From NCBI GenBank assembly GCA_964019055.1, contig OZ025220.1, forward strand, positions 317,001 to 381,000: a DNA stretch of 64,000 nucleotides. The letters are read 5' to 3'. Shown piece after piece: positions 53,840 to 64,000 of this stretch (positions are counted from its first letter, which is position 1; each line of letters starts with the position of its first letter). Origin of the DNA: Anthopleura xanthogrammica. Its lineage: Eukaryota; Cnidaria; Anthozoa; Actiniaria; Actiniidae. Made by a program: the position numbers and the translations under genes. The notes under the pieces are model-generated. The model was not told the DNA's origin, did no database searches, and was given only the letters and a program-made list of their open reading frames with translations.

Positions 53840-55970
53840 TGAGGTGACAATTCACTACAACAATAGAATTCTTTTCAGTACCGTGCAGAAAACAAATATC
53901 TGCTAAACTGCGTACCGCAGATATTTTAATATTCACCGCTATCGAGTACTAACCACGTGATGCAGCTCAGCCAAAGCTCTAAACAGAGGTTTAGTCAGCC
54001 ACTAGACCCTTTTGCTATGACCAGCTAGTGGCATTGCCAGAAATATGGGACATGAGCCTGCTCACACATGCGCAATGATGCGTTTCAGCTTACAAAATAG
54101 CCGCCGAGTCTTATAGGAAATGTATTGGGAATATAGAGCTTCCTCTATTTACGGCGAATAGGGTTTATTTACTCTGAGCTCCACATCGCGACAGACAACC
54201 CAACCTACAAGCTACTAAATAAGCGTAAAATGATCATTGAATCATGCGACATATTGGTTCCCGGACTACTTGCCTTCGAAAGGCTTCGAAAGCTCTAGAT
54301 TCCATACATCGTCTATAAATCTGGCCACACTTGACCCCAAAATCGTCTTATTTGAAGTCGAAAAAATTTAAAAGTAAAAGAGCTCCACCTCGATATCACC
54401 AAACGAGTGTTTAATAAATCCAAAACCGCTCAAAATAGACAGCATGCCTTTAAATTTGTTGGTTCCCAAGAAGCTTGAAGTTAGGTTAAATTTTAAGCGA
54501 TTCGACGCGTTGTTATCTCGTAGTTTTCAGTTAAAAATGACAAGAAACCACATAGAACTGCTCCAAACAGCTTCCAAACCCCCTAAATATCGCCATTTTG
54601 TTTTTACAAGCTCTTATTGACTGCTGAGATACAATAAGGAAGCTTAAAGTAACGATTTACGTTTGAAACTTGTTTATTGTCCTTCATGGGCTTCCTGTGG
54701 TGAGGCTTTTCAACAGAAAAATAATAGTTGTTCTTTTGATTGTCAAGTAACTAGTTTTTGGTAAGAATTGTTTTACTAACATCATAGTTGAATATAAATA
54801 TGTGCTTGGAAACCATGTAGTTATATTTTCCTCTAGAAAACCACTTTATTTTCATTCATGCGTAACACCGCTGACAATGTCCAATATTTCTGGCAATGGG
54901 ATAATGTTTGGTAGTTGATCGCCTTGGTTAGGGTGAGAAGTGTTCTTAATGTTACGCTGTAAGGAAACATTGTACTGGTACACGAAAGTATATTTTGAAA
55001 TGACTCATTTTCATGATTCCGACTTCCTTAGTTACTGTTGCTTTGTCCCACAACCTGAAGCTCAACAAATAACTAGAATATCTATTGAATTGATCAGAAA
55101 TTGTTTCTATTGTAAAAATAAAATAAAATTGCCTCATAATCCTTGCAGTATTCTTTAAAACCGATACTGTGTACTTGTTTGCGGGACACAATTTTAATTC
55201 CACTGGGAAAACTGCTGCAACGGTGATTGATTCACTGTTATCTAAATAAGAACCATGAATACAAGCATGAAGTTTGAAGTGTCTATGAACCTTATTTATT
55301 TACATTTTTATATCAAAATATAAGCCATTCTAATAAACATGTCGATATATTCTTTATTATTTCTGGCGCCTCTTTCTATTTTTCCGAGCGGTCAAGTGTA
55401 CGAAAAAAGGAAGATTTCAAAATATGACCGAGCGACAAGGGAGACTGGGCCAGTGACGTCAAAGGAGCAATACGCACTTCTAGATGTATAAAGGAATGTA
55501 TGTAAAAGATAAATACCGAGAATGGAGGCATATTCAGAGAATAAAAAACGCTTTTCTTAATAGGCTGAAACGTCTTCCATCGTCTAAATCATCATCATCA
55601 TTATCATATTTTCCCCTTGGGCGCGTTACCGGCCTTAGGGCGCTTCTGTCTGGATATGGTGGGAAATCTTGTCTCCAGAAGTCGCTTAAAATCTTGTAAA
55701 GTTATTAGGCTAATTCTCTGCAAAATATCACTTTATAACGAGCCTTCGATCTCTGTTTGTTTACGTCAACGTGAACCTCACGTTTTACAGAATTTCATCG
55801 AAATTCATCACCAGAACGTCTGGCGCTCTCGGTTGAAAAATTGTCGACAAATTGTTTTGTAACTGCCGTGAGCTAAATTTGAGCATTTTTGAAAAAAACA
55901 ATTTTCAGGTGCCGACTGGATTGAAATTTTCTGAGGCACTCTAAAAAATTTAAAAGTTCAGTATATTCTT
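53840..55970. other. Spacer without recognised gene
   Basis: AT-rich. No domain-bearing frame, tail or inverted repeat was noticed. Short open frames (54940-55158, 55484-55862) have no support. 'gccgtgagctaaatttgagc' at 55863 resembles 'cccgtgagttaaatttgagc' near 8513, a minor shared repeat. Confidence 0.35.
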
Positions 55971-55974
55971 GTAT

Positions 55975-56455
55975 CTCCCCTCAAGAGAGCATAAATAAGA
56001 GAGGGAAACTTCTTAATATCGCGCGCGTCATGTGAATTCCCGGTTGGGCTATTTTTAGCATTCGCATAAAGTCTATTTTCGCCTCACCCTACTCCAGTGC
56101 GTCAAAATTTGTGTGCCTCATCCAAACCTGGAAGTAGCGAAAACATGTAAAGATGTATGGGAAAAAACATAAATTTGGCGTCTTTTTTAGTGTTCCACAG
56201 GCTCAGTCGTGTTTTATCAGAGAACAGACCAATCCTGATCTATTTGCTTTATATAATAGATTTTGCCGAAAAAAGTGAGAAAAATCGACAACAATATGTT
56301 GTTTTTTAGGGGCCCTCGCACACGTGCAGGCCATCAAAAAGATCAAAAACCAAACGACTGCGAATGCTAAAAATTGTCCAACTGGAAATTCACATGGCGC
56401 GCGCGATTTAAAAAAAATTCCCTCTCTTATTTATGCTCTCTTGCTCCCGTTGAAG
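55975..56455. mobile_element. MITE-like element with inverted ends
   Basis: The left 'caagagagcataaataagag' and right 'ctcttatttatgctctcttg' open arms of about 90 bp which also pair at the ATCGCGCGCG blocks and at 'gctatttttagcattcgca / gcgaatgctaaaaatt'. The interior of about 270 bp is non-coding. Confidence 0.75.
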
Positions 56456-56616
56456 ATTCTAGACTCTCTATAGTTTATACAAGTAGTAGTTTCCATGTAG
56501 TTTCTGTCTGACTCTTCAACATTCCTGCATTGACAAGCAGATATTTAAGGTTTTTAACCAGGTTTTTATTATCATTCGTGCACTTTTAGTTTCATGCGTT
56601 ATTACAATATTTAACC

Positions 56617-56813
56617 GATAGACCTCTTTACCTTGGGCGTAATGTTTTCCCATTTCAGACCACGTGTCATTCCCTAAAGTATCATTTCTTTGCTTAATGG
56701 TTGTACATAAGAAGAAAAATGAATAGAGATGAAACTCATCAAAAGGATCGGCTTAATTTCAAGATTATGACTCGTGGTCTTCCATGGAAAACATTACGTT
56801 CAAGGTAAGGAGG
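56617..56813. mobile_element. MITE family a, full-length copy with TA flanks
   Basis: The ends TAGACCTCTTTACCTTGGGC and AAGGTAAGGAGGTCTA are inverted repeats of about 35 bp. TA on each side suggests a Tc1/mariner-type target. The interior is diverged from the other copies. Confidence 0.75.
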
Positions 56814-57024
56814 TCTAATTTTCGGTTTCAGTTTACGTATAATACTGGCCATGTTGAACGCAAATCTTACAAAAACCTCATAGGTTGATGCCACCAACAT
56901 GTTTGCCATGTTAATCGTTAACTCTATCTGCTAGGAATTAATTAATGCTTACAAACCATAAGTCTCAAAGCCGATTTACTAATAGAATGCTAATGTAGCT
57001 ATTTATGAAACTTTTCGTCTACGA

Positions 57025-57178
57025 AACAAATAGACCTCTTGAACGTGACTTCAAAGCAGTTCAATTTGGAAAACAAAACACTAATAGGTTCCAATTCTCA
57101 GTAGATTGAAATACTTTTGTTTTGTCCTCCAAATTGAGCTGCTTTGACGTCTCGCACAACAGGTATATATATTACTAT
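57025..57178. repeat. MITE family b, copy 5
   Basis: Contains AGTTCAATTTGGAAAACAAAAC and TTTTGTCCTCCAAATTGAGC as inverted stretches. The ends are diverged. Confidence 0.65.
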
Positions 57179-57626
57179 GCTGGTCTATTTTTTCACTGCT
57201 AATAAAGTCATTTTGTGTGTGTAAGATAGTATAAAGTAATACATTAACCTAATAAGAACAAGACAACTCTTTATAGTTTTGTACAGGGACAGCGGAGCAT
57301 AATTTTGAGCATGGGCGTCTATGCTGGTGGTCTTGTGTGAATGCCTCCACTTTGTCTGAAAAATTAAAAATTGAATTTCTGGGGAATGCGGTTTTTAGTG
57401 CCGCAGTTTTGTGGGGCAATTGTAAAATACTGAATGCATTAAAGTCATGTCAAAACTTTAGGCAACAGTTTTTGGTTTAAAAAGTTGGTGAGCTAAGCCC
57501 CTTCCTCGGTCTCCGCGGTCCCTGCTCCACTATAGCACTTTTCCTACATTAGAATATATGTTTAAATTTTCATACTAAGAATACATCCACCTAAGTACAA
57601 GATGATATGTGTATGAAACAAAATCA

Positions 57627-58148
57627 GGGGCGGATCCACGATATTTTTTTAACAGGGGCTTGCCGTATGATGGCAATAAAAGCGAAGGTAAGTAAACGCC
57701 TAATACTCCAGTTTCACATTAGATGGAAACCGCTGTTTTTGAAGACCACAGACTCATTTGTACAGGCTTAGCCTCGCTTATAAGTCAGCTATTCAACGAC
57801 ATCATTAAAAGTCCGTGGGATTTCAAAACATTGGTATTGTTCAACTTACACATTCTTTACATTACGGTTGACTTATGCAAATCATTAGCAACAGCCAACT
57901 GTAATGTAAAGAATGTGCAAGTTGAATAATACCAATCCCACGGACTTTTAAAGGTGCCTTTGATTAGATGACTTATAAACGAGGCTAAGCCTGTACAAAT
58001 GAGTCTGTGGTCTTCAAAAACAGCGGTTTCCATCGAATGTGAAACTGGAGTATTCTAGTTAGCCATCATTCTCTCACTGTCAGCCAGCTAATCAAAATTC
58101 TCACAGGGGGTTGTAAACCCCACAATTCTCCCCCCGGATCCACCTCTG
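57627..58148. mobile_element. Possible hAT-type MITE carrying a nested palindrome
   Basis: The left end CAGGGGCGGATCCACGA and right end GGATCCACCTCTG are inverted, in the style of hAT ends. The target duplication is not clear. Inside it lies the palindrome at 57702-58056. Confidence 0.5.
57702..58056. repeat. Long palindrome (foldback element)
   Basis: The arms 'aatactccagtttcacatt' and 'aatgtgaaactggagtatt' continue for about 160 bp with few mismatches (aagaccacagactcatttgt / acaaatgagtctgtggtctt), around a loop near 57880. Related sequence lies in intron 4 of the pentraxin gene near 23500-23650. Confidence 0.85.
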
Positions 58149-59105
58149 AAAATATAATAAAAAGCGTTCATTTTTGTGCTAAATATTTTCAATTATAATA
58201 GGTAGAGTCATGCACAAGGTAAAGTACGTCAGTTCTGTGTGAAAGGCATTTTTGACTTCAAATTTTAAAATCTGAAATGTTCATCTTAAATAACTGATGT
58301 TGGATTACAACCCTAAAGAGTCATTACCTCAAGGAAATCAGTTAATATGCTAGAAAACTAACAAGAAATATTCAACAAGAGAAGCTCATTATAGTAGCTT
58401 TGCATGCATGTTTTAGCTTATACATATATGAGGTAATTTAGTCATATAATACCATGATCTCCTCGGAGTTCATTGTTTTTTGGGGGGACGTTTAATCGTT
58501 TCATGAATAGGATGAGGGAAATTTAGAAACCTACGGCCTCGGGACTTCCACTAAACCTCCCTCGGCTTCGGGGACATTTAATCACTAATATCCCTCATTG
58601 CCATGGTATTACTTATAAAAGTCAATCTTGGAACAGACCACTTTGAACTCCGAGATGTGCTTCACTTGTCACGAACAGAGGTTTCAGTACGAGGCTCCTG
58701 CATAATAAAATGTATTCTTTTCTCCTGTCACGAATCATTGATCATTATTCACGATTCCTCAACATTAAAACCTTTTTGCGTGACAAGCGAAGCATATAGC
58801 GGATGAGGGCTATTTTGGCGCCAAATTTTTGACGTCATTTTCCCGCCAAAACTCTTAAAACGGCCGAAAGAAGTAAAACGAACAAATTGTGAAGAACATG
58901 GACCTGTATTTCATGGCCAAGATTAAAAAAAATTTAAATTGAATTGGAAAGTTAGGCTCATAATATTTAATGTGAATTTGTAGCGTACTCTTGGCTTCTT
59001 ACTTTGTTTATGACGGTAGGCAAATATGCACAGTAGCATTCAACGGGCACTTCTACTTCTGCCCCTGCTTCTGCTTCTTATAGTCCTGGTTCTTGTACTG
59101 TACTG
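58057..59105. other. Spacer without recognised gene
   Basis: Nothing recognised. 'taataccatgatctcctcgg' near 58448 and 'gccatggtatta' near 58600 may be ends of a small inverted-repeat element of about 165 bp. Confidence 0.35.
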
Positions 59106-59111
59106 GTTCTG

Positions 59112-59440
59112 ATCATTGTCATTGTCATTGTCATTGTCATTGTCATTGTCATTGTCATTGTCATTGTCATTGTCATTGTCATTGTCATTGTCATTGTCAT
59201 TGTCATTGTCATTGTCATTGTCATTGTCATTGTCATTGTCATTGTCATTGTCATTGTCATTGTCATTGTCATTGTCATTGTCATTGTCATTGTCATTGTC
59301 ATTGTCATTGTCATTGTCATTGTCATTGTCATTGTCATTGTCATTGTCATTGTCATTGTCATTGTCATTGTCATTGTCATTGTCATTGTCATTGTCATTG
59401 TCATTGTCATTGTCATTGTCATTGTCATTGTCATTGTTTA
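59112..59440. repeat. (TCATTG)n hexanucleotide array, about 54 units
   Basis: Essentially perfect TCATTG units over about 325 bp. Every frame is open on both strands (Asn-Asp, Thr-Met, Ser-Leu, Cys-His runs), which is a property of the repeat and not evidence of coding. Confidence 0.95.
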
Positions 59441-59514
59441 ATAACCGACCACACACATTTTTTACTTCTTTCCTAGAGCTTGGAGAATAATTCAAGTAAT
59501 TGAAACGCAATAAC

Positions 59515-59810
59515 TGTCTGTTTGTCTGTTTGTCTGTTTGTCTGTCTATCTATTTGTCTGTTTGTCTGTTTGTCTGTTTGTCTGTTTGTCTGTTTGTCTG
59601 TTTGTCTGTTTGTCTGTTTGTCTGTTTGTCTGTTTGTCTGTTTGTCTGTTTGTCTGTTTGTCTGTTTGTCTGTTTGTCTGTTTGTCTGTTTGTCTGTTTG
59701 TCTGTTTGTCTGTTTGTCTGTTTGTCTGTTTGTCTGTTTGTCTGTTTGTCTGTTTGTCTGTTTGTCTGTTTGTCTGTTTGTCTGTTTGTCTGTTTGTCTG
59801 TTTGTCTGTT

Positions 59811-59869
<59 letters not shown>

Positions 59870-59912
59870 TTGACTGTTTGTTTGTTTGTCTGTCTGTCTG
59901 TCGGTCTGTCTG
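59515..59912. repeat. (TTTGTCTG)n octanucleotide array grading into (TCTG)n
   Basis: About 38 units of TTTGTCTG to 59820, then pure TCTG units to about 59864 and mixed TTTG/TCTG units to 59912. The array begins about 75 bp after the hexanucleotide array. Confidence 0.95.
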
Positions 59913-60041
59913 AGAGACATTTCTCTTGGTCGTGTTATCTTGACTAAGGTACTAAGAAGTACTAAGAAATTGGTCGTGGTTGGTTATTAATGATAAATTC
60001 GTCACGTTTATTCGTAGGTTCCCACTGATTCCTACTTATTG

Positions 60042-63000
60042 CTACACTGACAGCTTATAAAACACTTCAATGTCATCAATGGTATATTCACGCGATATGT
60101 CTGTAAAGAAATTACAGTAAGAGGTTCTCCCACAGCCGGGAGGAGTGGCATAAGCCCAAGGAACGTTATAAGTCCAGGCAGATGTTGCGGCATTATTACT
60201 GATTTTGACATCGACACCGAATACTGGACCATACCCCACACTGTGATATACAGCTTTACTGCTATCCACTACGTCAAACCTCATAGGATTGAAACCTTGA
60301 ATGTTGTACAAAGAGAATATGAATGACTTTGAAGAGGTCTCGTAACCCTCACCTGTGAAGGAATGTTGATTTAATATGTCAAATGATATTTTATAGGGAA
60401 TTTATGGGGAGAAAAATAATGACCAAGAAAATATTCCCATTCTACAAACAGACAGGCTAAGGTCTAAGGTTTACTAGAAAGCTATTTTATACAGAATTTA
60501 ACGCTTATTCCAAAAATGATAAGAAAAAAATGGCTTGTTTTAGAGATAATTAACTTTGAATATTACCATGTTGACAAGTTTTCGAAAGAAAAATAGTGGA
60601 AAACAAGGTTTGCCCGAAGAAATTCGCAACTCGAAAACTAAAAGAAGCTATGGAAGTATTATTTTTCTCAGGACGTCTACTTCTTAAAACATATTTTTTT
60701 AAAAGATTGTCTAAAAAATTTGAAAACTTTTAAAAAAATTAATAAGCTCAAAATTCGGCATTTTGTTTCCTGAATGAACCGAAAATCTTTCTCAAAATAA
60801 TGCGTTGTACCTGTTGTTTTAGGAAATTAACAGAAAAATACAAAAAGATCTACATAATCCTTTTGTGATAAAATAATCGATGTCCCATGATATGGTAATC
60901 TTCATTTTCTTGTTATTATTAATGTTTAATTTTTTGGGGGCTTTTTACTTTTCAGAAGGTCTTTAAATAGCTTGAAAAGTTACATGTTATACTTACTTGT
61001 CGACCATGGTACGTCAGTGTATCCTCCCCATACGTACTGGGCCTTCCTCGCTATTGTGACGGTTGCTCCCTTACCGTCACATTGAGGATGGAAGGTGGTG
61101 GCGACATCAAAGCCGTCTTCCTTACCAGACCAACATCGTATCCATGAAATGTTCATGACATCTTCAGGAACTTCATTCATGAAACGCTTCAAAGCGGCAA
61201 GGTAACTGCTTTTCCCATAATCCGCGAGGATGTCTGATTCCAAAACTGAAAAAAAGTGTAATTTGATTATTAGGAGCCTAGAAAATAGACACATAAAAGA
61301 GAAGAGTAAACTGAACCCCTTCTGCCGTGATGGCATTCTACATGACTCTCTTTACAATATACGTGCGGGAAAACCTTCATGAAACTTACTTGTAACGTTG
61401 TGACAGGTCTTTCCGTTGCCAAAGTAACCATCTTTGCACGTGCAGTAGAACGAACCAATGGTGTTGGTGCAATTGGCGTTCTCACTGCAGTCATGCTTTC
61501 CCGTGGTGCATTCATTGACATCTGTTTATCAAATAATCATATTGTAAATACATAGTTTAATAAAGGTTAAACCAACTTGCAGTTATAATGAGCGTCTTTA
61601 TCGACTCTTATTTATTCATTTCATTAATATTTATACAGGGAAATCTCATTAAGCAAGCTAGTTTAAAGAGAGCCCTTATGATTTCCCGATATGGAATCAT
61701 GCACATGATACAGACCAAGTTACGCGAAAAATTGCTTTGTTTCAAAATTGACTGCTGACTAGCTACTAAGAGTTGGAAGTATGGATTTAGGCATGCTTAT
61801 TTGTAATCAGTAGTTGTTTGTGGTAAAAGAAGCTGACGTGGAAGACCTATCGCTTAGAGAACCTATGGATGTAAGACTATTGACAAGGTGCAATGTCTTT
61901 TACGTCATACCTTTACAATGTTTGCCTTCAAAAGCAGGTCTTGGGCACGAACATTCATAGGTGCCATCAGCGTAGTCAGGGATGCAAGTAAAATTGTGGA
62001 GACAGGGAGACGTGCTGCAGGGATGCTAAAATAAAGAAAGAAAAAAGGAAAAGGACTAGAAAAAATGCAGAAATGAAAGAAGAATTTAGATTAAAGCATA
62101 CGGGATTGAATAATTACAATCTAGTACATTAAGGCCAAAGTGCCATCGAATGGTGACTGCGAATTCGAGCTAAAAACTACAAGATATTTGTATGTATTTA
62201 GAAATATTTACACATATGTTTCAAAAACCGTTTAGGAATCCATTTAGTTTTTCTACAAAAAAATGATTTTAATATTCGACTTGTGTATATTGCCCGCAAG
62301 CGATTTTCGACAAGAAAAGGCAGCACTTTGATATCATCTCACCTAAACGAGAACGGTGACGTCACCCATATAACTTGATTTGCTCATGGAACTTCTATGA
62401 TGGTTTTACAGACAAATCGCAGCCATGTCGCTACCAATTCGAACATGCTCGAAATTTAATGCTACTCGCGGCGATCTTTACTAGAAAAATACCAAAAATT
62501 CTGCCGTGCAGTTACCCCACTTGCGAGAAACAAATGTAAATTTCGAGAACAAAAGTAAATTTGACGATGAAGGATGACCACCGGTGAAGCAAGAAAGAAG
62601 TCCTAAGCAGGAAAAAAACATTTTATCCGATGCATGGCCGATGAAAAAAGACACTTATTTTTAGAAAATATCGGATCGTGCGACAAAATTGCAGAACTGG
62701 CGTGTAGACCATTTTCAGAAAGTTTATTTTTCTCAATTTCAACTCCATTAAGCTCACGAAAAGCGCTTGACATTTCTTAACGAAGATAGAGAGGTTTGAT
62801 TTGTCGAAACTTACTCGTTCTAATAAATTTTTACAAAGTATTTCAGACTACCGGGCATTTAGTCTTTTGAAGGTATTGACCGGCTGCAGGGCACCTAAAC
62901 ACAACGTTATTATAATTTCAATTTTATTTTAATTTTAATTTTAATTCCTTGAAAGTTATATGGACTTTTCTAAAGCTTTTGATGTAGTACCTCATCAGAG

Positions 63001-64000
63001 ACTGATTAATAAGCTGGATTATTATGGCATATGGGGTAATCTTAAAATTTGACTAACTATAACTGGCCAACATGCAGTGAACAGTCTGTTGAAGTGGATG
63101 TTGTCTCATATCCTGAGGTTCAAGTATCTTCTGGTGTACTACAAGAGACTGTTTCAGGGCTTTTTATTAGGAGCTCGCAAGATCGTGCAGTCCAGCACAT
63201 TTTTCCATACAAATCCTATTAACATTCCCAATTCTCAGAAAGGAGAAATTATCACGAAAAATATTCTAGACAATAACAAACGATATATTCCAAAGAGTTT
63301 GACAAAACAGGAGGTTTATTCAACAACTAGAAGGACTTAAAAGTAAAAAAAACAAAACAAAACAAAAAAACAACACAACCTCCTTGCCCACTTGAAATAC
63401 GAAATTTGAAATGATTTCAAAATCACATACCACCAAAGAACACATTTCTCCTGTATCAAATGTTGTGTATAGGAAATACCACCGTTCGAGAAAAAATAAT
63501 GCAAAACACCCTGAATATAGAATTGATGAAAGTGGCTTGATACCACGAGTTCGTAGTACGAATCGCGAAAATCACGAAAATTTTATGCATTAGTTAAATT
63601 CGAACGATCAATGTGCGACGAATTCCTCCCAGTATCGCGATTCTCCTACAAGTTTGATCGGGAGAGAGCCGCTAATATACACCCGTATTGTCGGCCCAGA
63701 ATTACCGCAAGATAGAAAATTTCTCCCAACTAGCCGCCAATATAAACCCGTATTTGCGGCTCAAAATTGCAAAAGTACAACAGTTTCATTGTTTTCGTGA
63801 TCAAAATAGAAACAAACTAGAACGCAAATAGAATACTTACTGGTAAGCGGGCGTAGGAATACGATGTTGGTTGGTTCAAGGATGCGGTGTACTTGTTCTC
63901 TTCATGTCTGAGCAAGTCACACTCGTACAGTCCTTCTTTATTCGGTTGATCACCTAGATTTATAGCCGTACAACCTTCAGTGTGCTTGCAACGCAACAGA
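60042..64000 (-). CDS. Secreted PAN-EGF-EGF-TLDc protein, 5' end outside the window
   Basis: Exons (minus): 63841-64000 (continues beyond the edge), 61911-62025, 61390-61521, 60997-61245, 60042-60352. 321 residues are visible, with phases 0, 1, 1 and 1, all closing in frame. Exon order: end of a PAN domain (LLRCKHTEGCTAINLG); an EGF (HPCSTSPCLHNFTC); a calcium-binding EGF (DVNECTTGKHDC, with the hydroxylation-type pattern CTNTIGSFYCTC); then a TLDc-type domain over two exons (FHPQCDGKGATVTIARKA, VWGGYTDVPW, closing YTIDDIEVFYKL). TLDc domains are best known from intracellular oxidation-resistance proteins. Here one follows EGF modules, so it is probably extracellular. The role is unknown; adhesion or innate recognition is possible. 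Confidence 0.85.
62026..62940. other. Intron sequence without recognised feature
   Basis: Part of the 1.8-kb intron between the PAN and EGF exons. No exon, repeat end or inverted repeat noticed except the LINE remnant that follows. Confidence 0.4.
62950..63210 (+). pseudogene. Degenerate LINE reverse transcriptase fragment in the intron
   Basis: Reads MDFSKAFDVVPHQRLINKLD and YYGIWGNLKI, the RT motif around LDFSKAFD of non-LTR elements. It then runs through a stop and frame changes ending near a remnant resembling 'GxLLGP'. It lies antisense to the PAN-EGF-TLDc gene. Clearly dead. Confidence 0.75.

Noticed and set aside
59040..59510. Long open frames of Asn-Asp, Thr-Met, Ser-Leu and Cys-His repeats
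   Set aside because: Direct translation of the (TCATTG)n array; all frames on both strands are open, so there is no coding signal.
59500..59947. Long Cys-Leu-Ser-Val type open frames
   Set aside because: Translation of the (TTTGTCTG)n array; no start context, domain or splice site.
1..64000. CRISPR arrays, operons, bacterial insertion sequences
   Set aside because: None seen; the tandem repeats lack spacer structure and all confident genes are eukaryotic in build.

Overview
The window is nuclear DNA of an animal, most likely an anthozoan cnidarian (a stony coral or close relative). The reasons are AT-rich sequence, split genes with GT-AG introns, exon-shuffled secreted proteins (PAN/apple, EGF, pentraxin, TLDc), and dense short inverted-repeat elements, several carrying the 'ccaatcagagcgcgc' type of end common in cnidarian genomes. 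The species assignment is inference from style. There is no sign of prokaryotic organisation (no operons, ribosome binding sites or CRISPR).

Host genes. Four secreted-protein genes lie on the minus strand, all in the same direction. (1) A signal peptide plus PAN first exon at 2986-3381; the rest is not found. (2) A complete three-exon gene at 7931-11250: signal peptide, PAN, EGF and an unassigned C-terminal domain. (3) A complete five-exon gene at 22693-27645: signal peptide, PAN, EGF, pentraxin. (4) A five-exon gene running off the right edge, 60042-64000: PAN, EGF, calcium-binding EGF, TLDc. Every reading frame closes exactly across the predicted splice sites. Shared intron phases (PAN exon ends in phase 0, EGF exon ends in phase 1) point to one family built by exon shuffling. 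Two tandem small secreted-peptide genes (49868-50452 and 51359-51988, minus) belong to no family I recognise.

The most unusual genes are two intronless 683-residue proteins at 17543-19594 (plus) and 44719-46770 (minus). Each has a von Willebrand A domain with a DVSGS metal site, then a papain-like protease domain, then a CxxC zinc ribbon. Copy A keeps Cys, His and Asn of the protease. Copy B has the Cys codon TGT changed to TCT (Ser) while keeping His and Asn, so it looks like a pseudoenzyme paired with an active paralogue. The two lie in the arms of a large inverted duplication (about 13.4-19.6 kb and 44.7-49.4 kb) whose arms also serve as filled/empty site controls for several insertions.

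Mobile DNA dominates the centre. A complete ISL2EU-type DNA transposon (29908-38948) has 86-bp terminal inverted repeats with one mismatch. It encodes a THAP-DDE transposase and, converging on it, a two-exon SAP-SWIM-YqaJ exonuclease-like protein. Nested between these genes is a complete Ty3/gypsy retrotransposon (31817-36164) with identical 89-bp LTRs and a 5-bp target duplication, but with a frameshift and a missing integrase aspartate. LINE, DIRS-like, SINE-like and many palindromic MITE-like elements fill introns and spacers. Two long simple arrays, (TCATTG)n and (TTTGTCTG)n, sit side by side at 59.1-59.9 kb.
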